Source of the DNA: Prochlorococcus sp. HOT208_60m_813B04
GTDB lineage: Bacteria; Cyanobacteriota; Cyanobacteriia; PCC-6307; Cyanobiaceae
Assembly: GCA_002025975.1 (NCBI GenBank)
Contig: MWOU01000109.1
Coordinates: forward strand, 1-64,000
DNA length: 64,000 bases
Direction: 5' to 3'
In this document: piece after piece, positions 55,901 to 62,304 of the stretch
Layout of the letters: every line of letters starts with the position of its first letter
How positions within the stretch are numbered: the first letter of the stretch is position 1
Made by a program: the position numbers and the translations under genes
The notes under the pieces: model-generated
Databases searched by the model: none
What the model was told of the DNA's origin: nothing
The model's input: only the letters and a program-made list of their open reading frames with translations

Positions 55901-56583
55901 TTTTCAAGCTTATTTTTACTAGATTGCAATTCATTTTCTAAAATTTCACATCTTTCTTGTCTTTCAAAAACGTCATTTAATTTTGCATTAGTTTGTTCTA
56001 TTCTTGTATCAAAAAGTGCGACTCCTGCTAATTCATCAATAAGATTTCTCCTCTCCTTATTATTCATTGATACAATTCTTGTTACATCACCCTGCATAAC
56101 AACATTGCTGCCCTCAGGATCAACACTAATGTCTCTTAATATTCTCTGTATTTGTTGCAAGGTACATTGTTTGCCATCAGAAGTATAAGTAGAAGCATAA
56201 GAACCACCTGGCATAAGCCTTAATTTTCTAGAAACTACCCATTCTTTTTGACCTTTATTAAGGGCAATTTCTTCTTCTTCTAGTTCCAAAGGCGGAAGGT
56301 CCTCTCTGGGAGACCAATCTTGAATATTAAATTTTACTGATACAGATGTTTCTGATGACTTACCCTCTTTAACTTTGGAGTTATTTATTAGATCTGGTAA
56401 TCTTTCAGCCCTCATACCTCTACTATTAGCTAGACCTAAACAGAATAAAATTCCATCTAAAATATTACTTTTCCCAGAACCGTTAGGGCCCGTAACCACT
56501 GTGAAGCCTTCTTCAAGAGGAATTTTTACATTTCCCCCAAAAGATTTAAAATTTTCAAACTCGACCTGATTGATATGTACCAA
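52999..56583 (-). CDS. smc: chromosome segregation SMC ATPase
   Basis: A 1194-residue SMC, the core of bacterial condensin. The N-terminal Walker A is VVTGPNGSGKSNILDGILF, two long coiled-coil arms flank a hinge at about residues 500-640 (GIHGYVAQLGEVSEKNRYAL), and the C-terminal ATPase has the signature SMSGGEKSLTALSFLFAL and Walker B FYALDEVDSFLDG. Two TTG codons, 56589 and 56583, are possible starts; the latter gives MVHINQVEFENFKSFGG, the usual beginning. Partners scpA/scpB are not in the window. Confidence 0.95.
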   Translation of the reverse strand: MVHINQVEFENFKSFGGNVKIPLEEGFTVVTGPNGSGKSNILDGILFCLGLANSRGMRAERLPDLINNSKVKEGKSSETSVSVKFNIQDWSPREDLPPLELEEEEIALNKGQKEWVVSRKLRLMPGGSYASTYTSDGKQCTLQQIQRILRDISVDPEGSNVVMQGDVTRIVSMNNKERRNLIDELAGVALFDTRIEQTNAKLNDVFERQERCEILENELQSSKNKLEKECEKAKRYRELKAKLLQIIELEKVLIFEKQVKHVESIEKKESEIEKNKILFNKEKESISKEISVLEDALKILVDELKEKGEDKLIKVNSDIGSINSSLRELDRISSLNKEEGIKLQKQRDEIAISKRNIESEKMRQENFDENFLNQLNLRIDDLTLKHKLSRKKLSDAAGESGEFSKQSIKLNAELESIKNQINPLEIKKRKIEEETIQNNIQKDEMLSQIESLDLEKQKLFQGNQRKKETSDIKNKNLASNSAEINSLKNEIDLLIKTKSRLNYEQLRLEKDLSRFESRKEALNESRGSYALRILLEAGLEGIHGYVAQLGEVSEKNRYALEIAAGNRLGQIVVDNDHIAAKAIEILKKKKAGRLTFLPLNRIKSQKKNYAISRFENNKENGFIDKAINLITFDEVYSDVFRYVFGDTLVFSDLSSARLSTQKNRLVTLSGELLEASGAITGGSKLNKDLAYRFGINNDNDDSSPIKERLYIIEEALKKSNNDLILKNNRLSILNSKRSQIIEDCASFNKEIEVNQDSLKAVSQRIEDCKSRVNKLDTANNLLVNELGYLKNQLMPYQDKFDQLQTIQKANYEKNQKSSLIAFNDDFNNLDKKLELLIKERNTLLDKKNQFALNKERINNSLKITLLQEKNLQESIKQLAIAHSEWIEKRDQFKKELSDLDNQKNSLEKNLGLLRRKRDELNSSISNKRQEYNNYLLKLEYLERDMHSLKEEMRSEKIKLENYKKDLPNPSPEFGEYEGKSLESLQSEISIINAKLESLEPVNMLALDELEELIERLNGLREKLEILSNERSELLLRIETVSTMRQEAFMQAFTEVDRHFREIFANLSDGDGFLQLENPNSPLEGGLTLVAHPKGKNVRRLASMSGGEKSLTALSFLFALQKYKPSPFYALDEVDSFLDGINVERLSKLISNQSSNAQFIVVSHRRPMISASERTIGVAQARGANTQVLGLPNAA

Positions 56584-56665
56584 TCTCAAGTCTCAATAGC
56601 TAAATAAGAATAACTAATTTGCAAAAATTCTCAATAGGAATATTACGTTTATTTATAAATGAATA

Positions 56666-57028
56666 TTAATAATTTTTGCTCAATCTACAAGAATTAGTCG
56701 AAATTTCAAACAAACCAGAAAGAAGTTCACCATCCAAAATGAATCGATAATTTGCAGAGTCCAAGTCTGTAGAAACGTTTTTAAATATTCCATGATCAAT
56801 TCTTTTTACAAACCCTCTATTTTCAGAAAGTTCATGTTCTATCCTAGATAACCATACAAGTCTATGATTTGGCTGCTTAATAATTTCTATAGAAGCTTGA
56901 TTTAATAAAGGTAGTTTTAAAAATTTCCAAGTTAAACAATCTATGCCATTTTCAACAAGAAAATCATAATGAATATCTTTAGACTTAGCATTATAAACTT
57001 CATGTTCCAGCAAAACCCATTTATCCAT
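56666..57028 (-). CDS. LigD 3'-phosphoesterase-like protein
   Basis: A 120-residue protein resembling the phosphoesterase (PE) module of DNA ligase D, here on its own. The metal/phosphate residues of that fold correspond to H9 and H20-Y21-D22 in LLEHEVYN...IHYDFLVE and H55 in PNHRLVWL; an Arg usually two residues after the Asp is Leu24 here. The later segments GFVKRIDHGIF and FILDGELLSGLFEI also fit. Such domains trim 3' phosphates or ribonucleotides at breaks. No ligase or polymerase is adjacent. It lies upstream of smc on the same strand. The assignment is by pattern only. Confidence 0.6.
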   Translation of the reverse strand: MDKWVLLEHEVYNAKSKDIHYDFLVENGIDCLTWKFLKLPLLNQASIEIIKQPNHRLVWLSRIEHELSENRGFVKRIDHGIFKNVSTDLDSANYRFILDGELLSGLFEISTNSCRLSKNY

Positions 57029-57111
57029 TATTTAGTTGATAAATAAATTAAATCTTTTTGCAAAACAAAGTTTAGATAAAGATATTTTTTCTTAAAGATG
57101 GTCCCTTTTAT

Positions 57112-57267
57112 TTAATTACCTGCATCAGGAACAAATCTTAAAGCGATGAATAGCAAACTTCCAGCTCCAGCAATAGCTGCAGCTACTAATCCAAAATCTG
57201 TAGGGATTGTGCGAGATGCAAAAATTAATGATGCAAATGTAATATCCATGATGAAATTTAAACTCAT
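57112..57267 (-). CDS. small membrane protein (51 aa)
   Basis: An ATG-started frame encoding a single-span protein: ASRTIPTDFGLVAAAIAGAG leads into the hydrophobic part, which ends ALRFVPDAGN. The Pro-Thr-Asp-Phe-Gly lead-in followed by an Ala/Gly-rich helix looks like a photosystem or thylakoid small subunit, but I cannot attach a name. It sits alone in a 408-base gap between the LigD-like and the DUF883-like genes. Confidence 0.6.
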   Translation of the reverse strand: MSLNFIMDITFASLIFASRTIPTDFGLVAAAIAGAGSLLFIALRFVPDAGN

Positions 57268-57436
57268 TTAATAATTCCAGTAATAGCTTAACAAAAGCTC
57301 CTTGCAGAACAGAGTAGATAAATAAAATGTAAATAAACTTTTATATGTTTTTATTCTATATAATTCCCACAATTATTTAGATAAGGGTTCCAAATTAAGA
57401 AAATGGGTCTAATCTTAAAATAAATAAGTTTGAATA

Positions 57437-57898
57437 ATGGAGACTTACCATCCTCCCAAAGAAGTAGAAGATAAAGAAGATAACTCTAATCTTCCTGAAA
57501 GAGAGGTTCTCTCGGAAAAATGGTTACTTGAAAAAATTGACAGTTTAATACCTTTAATAAAAGAAAAATGGCCTAACATTGCACAACAAGCCCTTGAAGC
57601 CACAAAAGGGAGTATTGACGATTTAGTTGAAGTAATAGCCAGCCATAGTGGAACCTCAGCAATTAGAATAAAAAGTCAACTATTTGAAATAATTGATTCA
57701 ATAAGAGAAAACAATTGGGAAATATCAGAAAAAATTGAGCCTATAGAAAGTCAATTAGAAGAATTATTAGAAGAACTTAACGATACACTTAGACCAAAAA
57801 TAGAAAGTCCTATAAGAAAAAAACCATTATTATCAATTGCTATTGCGGCTGGTATTGGCTTACTAATAGGAACGCTCCTAAACAGTGGTAGAAAATAA
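57437..57898 (+). CDS. DUF883/ElaB-like membrane-anchored protein
   Basis: A 153-residue protein: polar, coiled-coil-prone N-terminal part (LSEKWLLEKIDSLIPLIKEK, then EKIEPIESQLEELLEELNDT) and a C-terminal membrane helix KKPLLSIAIAAGIGLLIGTL, as in the DUF883/ElaB family, which anchors to the inner membrane and in enterobacteria associates with ribosomes. It abuts the holin-like gene (one base between stop and ATG), so the two probably act together in the envelope. Start is ATG. Confidence 0.7.
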   Translation: METYHPPKEVEDKEDNSNLPEREVLSEKWLLEKIDSLIPLIKEKWPNIAQQALEATKGSIDDLVEVIASHSGTSAIRIKSQLFEIIDSIRENNWEISEKIEPIESQLEELLEELNDTLRPKIESPIRKKPLLSIAIAAGIGLLIGTLLNSGRK

Positions 57899-57899
57899 T

Positions 57900-58286
57900 A
57901 TGGAAAAACCAAAAAATAAAAACTTTGCAAATACCGCCTCCAGAATTTCAGCAATTGCAAGTTCAGTTATGGATTTGCATGTAAGAATAGCTCTTCAAGA
58001 AGTAGATAGAGAAAAAAGAAGATTAATTAGTGGTGGAATATTTTTGGCAATTGGCAGCACATTATTATTATTAGTATTAATTTGCATCCATATTGTTTTC
58101 TACCTTTTTCTAACAAAATATAATAACTGGAATATTGAATATAATTTATTAATCATAATATTTATCGATTTAGTTCTTGCAGGCTTAAGTTTAAAACTTG
58201 GAGGAAAATTAGCCAAAGGACCATATCTTCCTCAAACATTAGAGGGTTTAGGCAAGACAACAAAAGCCGTTTTAGGCAAAAAATAA
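57900..58286 (+). CDS. phage holin-like / DUF1469 membrane protein
   Basis: A 128-residue protein with two membrane spans (GIFLAIGSTLLLLVLICIHI, and about 80-100) after an amphipathic helix (ISAIASSVMDLHVRIALQEV), the arrangement of the DUF1469/putative Actinobacterial Holin-X superfamily. Despite the name it is not phage-derived here. A GTG at 57885 would overlap the previous gene; the ATG at 57900 is preferred. It forms a pair with the DUF883-like gene. It converges on the RNA methyltransferase gene with one base between stops. Confidence 0.72.
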   Translation: MEKPKNKNFANTASRISAIASSVMDLHVRIALQEVDREKRRLISGGIFLAIGSTLLLLVLICIHIVFYLFLTKYNNWNIEYNLLIIIFIDLVLAGLSLKLGGKLAKGPYLPQTLEGLGKTTKAVLGKK

Positions 58287-58287
58287 A

Positions 58288-59412
58288 TTACCTTATTAAA
58301 TACTTTATCCATCTACAATCTATTCCCCCATTACTAATAGGAATTTTCAATGAAGATTTCATTTTCAAATATTTTGTTAGTTTTGGATTTCCACTTAGCA
58401 GCCAAAATTCCCAACCTGAAAAATTATTCTTTAGGAAGATTCCCATTTGTTCATATAAATAAATCAATTCATTTTCATCGCCTAATTTTTTGCCGTATGG
58501 AGGATTACATATGATTATCCCAGGTGTGCAAGTTAATTGGAGTGCTAAAAAATCATTATTTATAAGCTCAATATAATTTTCTAGTCCAGCTAATGATATG
58601 TTTACATTCGCCTGCTCAAAAACCTTTTTATTAATTTCACATCCTATTATTGTTGGCAATTTTTCATAATTTATAATTTTATTTTTTGCCTTATTTTTTT
58701 CATTAAGATAAATATCTTTCTTAAAGTCCAACCAATTCTCAAAAAGATATACTTGATCAATATTTATGGGAACTCCAAGGTATTGGTTGACTGCCTCAAT
58801 TAAAAAAGTTCCCGAGCCGCACATAAAATCTATTAATGGAACTTTGCCATTCCATTGAGTCATATTTATCAATCCAGAAGCTAAATTTTCTTTTAATGGA
58901 GCATTTCCAATTGCGGGTCTATAGCCTCTTTTGTGTAAGCTTTCAACGCTGCTTTGAAGACTGAGAATTGCTTTATTATTATTTAAATGCAGATGAATTA
59001 TAAAATCAGGATTAGCTAGAGAAATATTTGATCTTTTATTCCAAACTGCCTGTTGCAAATCAGTTATAGAATTTTTTACTTCAAGAGCAGTAAAATGAGT
59101 ATGACTTAAAGAAGATGTTCTCCCAGTCACTTGAACATTAAACGTTTTATCAAAGTGCAACCAATTTAACCAATCAAATGAATCTCTAACCCCCGCATAT
59201 AAAGATTGCTTGTCATAGCAATTAAAACTTGCAATTTCTCTATAAAAACGAAAAGCTAATCTGGAATAGAAATGAACTCTATAAAAAGTTTCAAAATCAC
59301 ATTCAAAATTAATAAATCTTTTATAAGTATTAATATTAAAGCCGCCTAAATTTGAAATTTCTTCTGCTAAAGATTTCTCTAGTCCCTCCGGAGATGATGC
59401 CACTACATTCAT
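58288..59412 (-). CDS. THUMP-domain class I SAM-dependent RNA methyltransferase (RlmL-like)
   Basis: A 374-residue RNA N2-guanine methyltransferase. The N-terminal THUMP part has VVASSPEGLEKSLAEEISNL and YRPAIGNAPLKENLASGLI; the SAM-binding motif is IDFMCGSGTFLIEAVNQ and the catalytic NPPYGKKLGDENEL is the NPPY motif. It fits the family of RlmL N-terminal half (23S G2445) or the related YpsC. The specific target is not decided. Start is ATG. It is near the tmRNA gene. Confidence 0.92.
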   Translation of the reverse strand: MNVVASSPEGLEKSLAEEISNLGGFNINTYKRFINFECDFETFYRVHFYSRLAFRFYREIASFNCYDKQSLYAGVRDSFDWLNWLHFDKTFNVQVTGRTSSLSHTHFTALEVKNSITDLQQAVWNKRSNISLANPDFIIHLHLNNNKAILSLQSSVESLHKRGYRPAIGNAPLKENLASGLINMTQWNGKVPLIDFMCGSGTFLIEAVNQYLGVPINIDQVYLFENWLDFKKDIYLNEKNKAKNKIINYEKLPTIIGCEINKKVFEQANVNISLAGLENYIELINNDFLALQLTCTPGIIICNPPYGKKLGDENELIYLYEQMGIFLKNNFSGWEFWLLSGNPKLTKYLKMKSSLKIPISNGGIDCRWIKYLIR

Positions 59413-59472
59413 ATACGATAAAACTTAGTAAAAAAACTATTCAATAACCATTTTGCCTGTCAGAATATAAAT

Positions 59473-59754
59473 GTCCAATTGGACTAGGTGATCTCAACCG
59501 ATGTTTCGGACAGCGGTTCGATTCCGCTCAACTCCACTATTTGGGGTTGTAATGGTTTCGACGGGGCATAAGGAAGGTGACTGAAGCCGGCTCGGTTAGA
59601 GCAAAAACACAAATGCTAACAAAATCGTTAGTTTCTCCCGTCAAACAGCACCAGTTGCTGCTTGATCCTAAAGGAGATGGGGTTATATCAGCCTTATCAA
59701 CCAAATGATACGAGGAGTCTGGAAGGACTCCACTTCTTTAAATAACTAAGAAGT
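59473..59754 (+). ncRNA. ssrA: tmRNA, circularly permuted two-piece type (ends approximate)
   Basis: The acceptor piece comes first: T arm at 59512-59528 (AGCGG-TTCGATT-CCGCT) and 3' acceptor strand CAACTCC-A at 59529-59536. After a 6-base spacer (59537-59542) the coding piece starts with GGGGTTG (59543-59549), which pairs with CAACTCC and includes the G3-U pair used by alanyl-tRNA synthetase. The tag reading frame starts at GCT 59615 and ends at TGA 59663-59665, encoding ANKIVSFSRQTAPVAA, the known picocyanobacterial tag. Hairpins follow at 59714-59731 and 59732-59754. The 5' and 3' limits are inferred; CCA is not encoded. Confidence 0.93.
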
Positions 59755-59893
59755 TGTAGTAGATAATTTATGAGTGTGTAAATATTGCTGCAATTACTTG
59801 TATTAAAAAGAATTTTCTTTATCTAATAAGTATAAATACTGAGAAGATTAATTGTAAATTAATTTATCTTATTAGAAACCTAAATCCTGCAAA

Positions 59894-60031
59894 ATGGAAC
59901 CTAATAAAAATCTAAATGAATTGATAATAAATCTCAACCCAAACGTTATTAGGTTCACTGGCGAAAAATTTCCCACTGAACTATGGAATAATAGTTTTCA
60001 CAAAAAAAAAAATAAAAAGATATCTACCTAA
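59894..60031 (+). CDS. possible small basic protein (45 aa)
   Basis: An ATG-started 45-residue frame downstream of ssrA. The start is Asn/Leu-rich (PNKNLNELIINLNPNVIR) and the end is Lys-rich (HKKKNKKIST), with GEKFPTELWNNS between. No family recognised. Support is only composition and position in an otherwise empty 284-base gap, converging on the aldo/keto reductase gene with 7 bases between stops. Confidence 0.45.
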   Translation: MEPNKNLNELIINLNPNVIRFTGEKFPTELWNNSFHKKKNKKIST

Positions 60032-60038
60032 AAACTTA

Positions 60039-61001
60039 TTAAGTACTAGAAAAAGGATTTTTCGGCATTTTTTTTAAACAATTTTTTGAAAATTCCTGAA
60101 GTACTTTAAATTCATTTTTATTTAAATCCCACTTAAATACATTCGATATATCTACAACTTGAGATTTATTTCGCATTCCTACGAGGGGAATAGCTCCTTG
60201 ATAACAACACCAATTAATTGCTACTTGCGCTTGGGAAACTGATCTTTGATTCGCAATTCTTTTTAAACACCTCCGCAATTCATATGTTGGTTTTTTATAG
60301 TTTTCAAATAATGCGTTACGAATAAAACTTTTTTCTTTATTTTCTTCTTTATCTGGATCAATACAAAGTATTCCAAAAGATAAAGGACTATAAGCAAAGA
60401 AATCAATATTGTTTTCTGCGCAAATTTTTTTCACCTGATATTGTTTTCCTAAATCGGGAGCAAGCAAAGAAAACTGTATCTGAACACTCTTTAGGCTCTG
60501 ATGTCTTTTTGCTAAGAAATTTATCAATTTCAGCAATCTTTTAGGGCCTATATTTGATAAGCCTATTTGAAAATCAAAGCCTTCATCTTTTAAATCACAA
60601 AGATTATTCAACAGTCCTAATTCCTGCCAAGGATTGTATTTTGCAGTTGACCAATGTAATTGCACTATATCTAATTTGTTATTTAGTCTTTCTAAACTTT
60701 TCAAAAAAGGTTTATTAAAACCTCTGTCACCTATTCTCCAGGGATAAGGTGCAAGTTTGGTTGCTACTTGAATTCTTTTTTTCTTTGCTGAAGGAGTATT
60801 TAGTAAAAATTTGCCTAACAACAACTCACTTCTACCCTGCAGATTACCAGTACCGTAAGAATCTGCAGTATCAATAAGATCGAAACCTCTTCGTAACGCT
60901 TCATTATATGTCTCACGTAAATCAGCGTCATTTATAGATTGGTAATTCCAAAAAAGCTTATTCCCCCAAGACCACGTACCTAATCCAATTCTTTTCTTCA
61001 C
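60039..61001 (-). CDS. aldo/keto reductase
   Basis: A 320-residue TIM-barrel NADPH-dependent oxidoreductase. Catalytic tetrad residues are visible: Asp and Tyr in DLIDTADSYGTG, Lys in QVATKLAPYPW, His in IVQLHWSTAKY. The cofactor-binding loop is RVSQAQVAINWCC-like with IPLVGMRNKSQV near the end. It is the Tas/YghZ-like branch found in plants and cyanobacteria, with aldehyde substrate not determined. The start is GTG at 61001. Confidence 0.9.
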   Translation of the reverse strand: MKKRIGLGTWSWGNKLFWNYQSINDADLRETYNEALRRGFDLIDTADSYGTGNLQGRSELLLGKFLLNTPSAKKKRIQVATKLAPYPWRIGDRGFNKPFLKSLERLNNKLDIVQLHWSTAKYNPWQELGLLNNLCDLKDEGFDFQIGLSNIGPKRLLKLINFLAKRHQSLKSVQIQFSLLAPDLGKQYQVKKICAENNIDFFAYSPLSFGILCIDPDKEENKEKSFIRNALFENYKKPTYELRRCLKRIANQRSVSQAQVAINWCCYQGAIPLVGMRNKSQVVDISNVFKWDLNKNEFKVLQEFSKNCLKKMPKNPFSST

Positions 61002-61151
61002 TAGCCAATTTAAATAAGGAACTTGACAAGGTTATCTTAAAACATAAATCTCTTAAAAATATTTCAAAAAATAAGTTTTAAAGCATTATAAATCAATTTC
61101 CCTTGACATTAAAAAATTATTCTCCAAAGTAAGAGAAATAAAAATAAAAAA

Positions 61152-61823
61152 TTGTTCATTACGGTTTGCGGACAAAAAGGGGGAGTAGCCAAGACCTGCA
61201 CAAGTATTCACCTTGCTAGTGTTTGGCATTCTGAAGGTAAAAAAGTTTGCATAGTCGATGCCGACAAGAATAGATCTGCTTTAGCATACGCATCAAGAGG
61301 CAATCTTCCATTTCCAGTTTTCCCCGTAAGTTCAGCTGCTAAAGCATCAAGATCATCAGAAATTGTAATAACTGATGGCCAGGCTAGCAGTGATCAAGAA
61401 GAACTTAAACACTTAGCGTATGGTTCAGATTTAGTTATCTTACCTACAACTGCAAAAGCAAGATCAGTGGAATTAACTGTTGAACTAGCTAATTTATTAA
61501 GTAACTTAAAAGTTAACCATGCAGTAGTAATTGTAAAAGTTGATTTTAGACAGCAAAAAGCAGCACAACAAGCCAAAGCAGCTCTTGAAAATTTTGGTTT
61601 ATATGTTTTTGATACATTTATTCCCTTACTTTCAGCATTTGATAAAGCAGAAGCCTCTGGTAATGCTGTATTTGAAGCTGTAGATGATTTAGGTAGATCA
61701 GATCCTCGTCGAATGACGGGCTGGTCTGCTTATTGTTCAATTGCCTCACAAATTCCATGCCTGATTTCGAAGCCCTCATCCGACACCAACAACTTAAACA
61801 ACCAACAACCAATCAGCGCTTAA
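61152..61823 (+). CDS. ParA/MinD-like ATPase
   Basis: A 223-residue ATPase with the deviant Walker A motif GQKGGVAKTCTSIHLA (two lysines), then CIVDADKNRSALAYAS, and LVILPTTAKARSVELTVELA as the Walker B-like part. It belongs to the ParA orphan group that positions cargo on the nucleoid or membrane. No ParB follows; instead an overlapping small membrane protein gene begins inside its 3' end. The start is TTG at 61152, so that MFITVCGQKGG fits the usual ParA beginning. TTGACA-like -35 elements lie at 61023 and 61103. Confidence 0.88.
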   Translation: MFITVCGQKGGVAKTCTSIHLASVWHSEGKKVCIVDADKNRSALAYASRGNLPFPVFPVSSAAKASRSSEIVITDGQASSDQEELKHLAYGSDLVILPTTAKARSVELTVELANLLSNLKVNHAVVIVKVDFRQQKAAQQAKAALENFGLYVFDTFIPLLSAFDKAEASGNAVFEAVDDLGRSDPRRMTGWSAYCSIASQIPCLISKPSSDTNNLNNQQPISA

Positions 61824-61999
61824 AAGTAGTTGATTCTCCTAACTTTGAAGAAGAAAAGAACGAAGAAGCAACGATTAGACAATCTGGATTATTAGTTAAT
61901 TTTTTTGGAGGTTTTATAGGCTCTGTAATTGGAACTTTAACAATACTTTTTCTCTATATAAATGAATATCTTCCATTAGATTTACTAAAAATTAAGTAG
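61757..61999 (+). CDS. small membrane protein overlapping ParA gene (80 aa)
   Basis: An 80-residue protein with a polar, charged N-terminal half (PDFEALIRHQQLKQPTTNQR, then EEEKNEE) and one C-terminal membrane helix (LLVNFFGGFIGSVIGTLTIL). The ATG at 61757 lies 67 bases inside the ParA gene in another frame. Such an arrangement implies translational coupling and suggests the two work together, perhaps by anchoring the ATPase to a membrane. I recognise no family. Its TAG (61997-61999) lies inside the detached argJ-end remnant. Confidence 0.75.
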   Translation: MPDFEALIRHQQLKQPTTNQRLKVVDSPNFEEEKNEEATIRQSGLLVNFFGGFIGSVIGTLTILFLYINEYLPLDLLKIK

Positions 62000-62027
62000 T
62001 ATATTCGCTATTAGTATCAATATAATC
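61992..62027 (-). pseudogene. detached remnant of argJ 3' end (left copy of direct repeat)
   Basis: Read on the minus strand, this 36-base stretch encodes DYIDTNSEYTT and stop, matching the end of the real argJ (KYVEINSEYTT and stop) 1.56 kb away; 28 of 36 bases agree and 14 in a row are identical (62999-style core: 61999-62012 here, 63557-63570 in argJ). The frame is closed a few codons upstream, so nothing longer survives. It is best explained as the former 3' end of argJ, separated by an insertion. Confidence 0.75.
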
Positions 62028-62271
62028 TAAAAACCATTGCTATCACTAGGTTTTACCTCTAAAAAATGGTGGTACCTAGGTGGTACCTCACTATTATTAC
62101 CCATTCAAAACGTAGTCATCATGGAAACTAGTGGTACTTTACCGGTACCAGGTAAGTGCAAGTAAGTATTAAAAATACTAAAAAGATTTACTCTGAAAAG
62201 TAATAAGAAAAAGTATCAATTTGGATGATCAAATTTTCAAAACTTCACTTATTAAGTGACAAAAAATTTTA
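62000..62271. other. non-coding left part of inserted segment
   Basis: No coding frame seen. It holds two copies of GGTGGTACCT at 62068-62077 and 62079-62088, a second GGTAC-rich element at 62129-62156 that recurs at 63482-63509, and the stem-loop at 62221-62280. Such clustered symmetrical sites are typical of recombination or replication sites, but no integrase is present. Confidence 0.6.
62129..62156. repeat. left copy of cassette-end repeat
   Basis: A 28-base sequence beginning TAGTGGTACTT that matches 63482-63509 in 21 of 28 positions, in the same orientation, on the other side of the YadA-like gene. The first 11 bases are identical. Confidence 0.7.
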
Positions 62272-62280
62272 TTGATCCAA
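62221..62280. promoter_or_regulatory. nested inverted repeat before the YadA-like gene
   Basis: Outer arms TTGGAT (62221) and ATCCAA (ending 62280), continued by AAATTTT pairing with AAAATTT on the inside, enclose a perfect small palindrome CACTT-ATT-AAGTG (62246-62258). The structure ends 24 bases before the ATG at 62305. It could be an mRNA leader fold or a protein site. It lacks a terminator-type T-run. Confidence 0.45.
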
Positions 62281-62304
62281 AATAAATTTAATCGAAATAT
62301 ACTC

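Noticed and set aside
57900..58286. Phage origin for the holin-like gene
   Set aside because: The DUF1469 superfamily is a bacterial envelope family; there are no other phage genes, and it is paired with a DUF883-like gene.
59473..59536. A tRNA-like element with T arm and acceptor strand
   Set aside because: It has no anticodon arm; it is the acceptor piece of the permuted tmRNA, pairing with GGGGTTG seven bases on.
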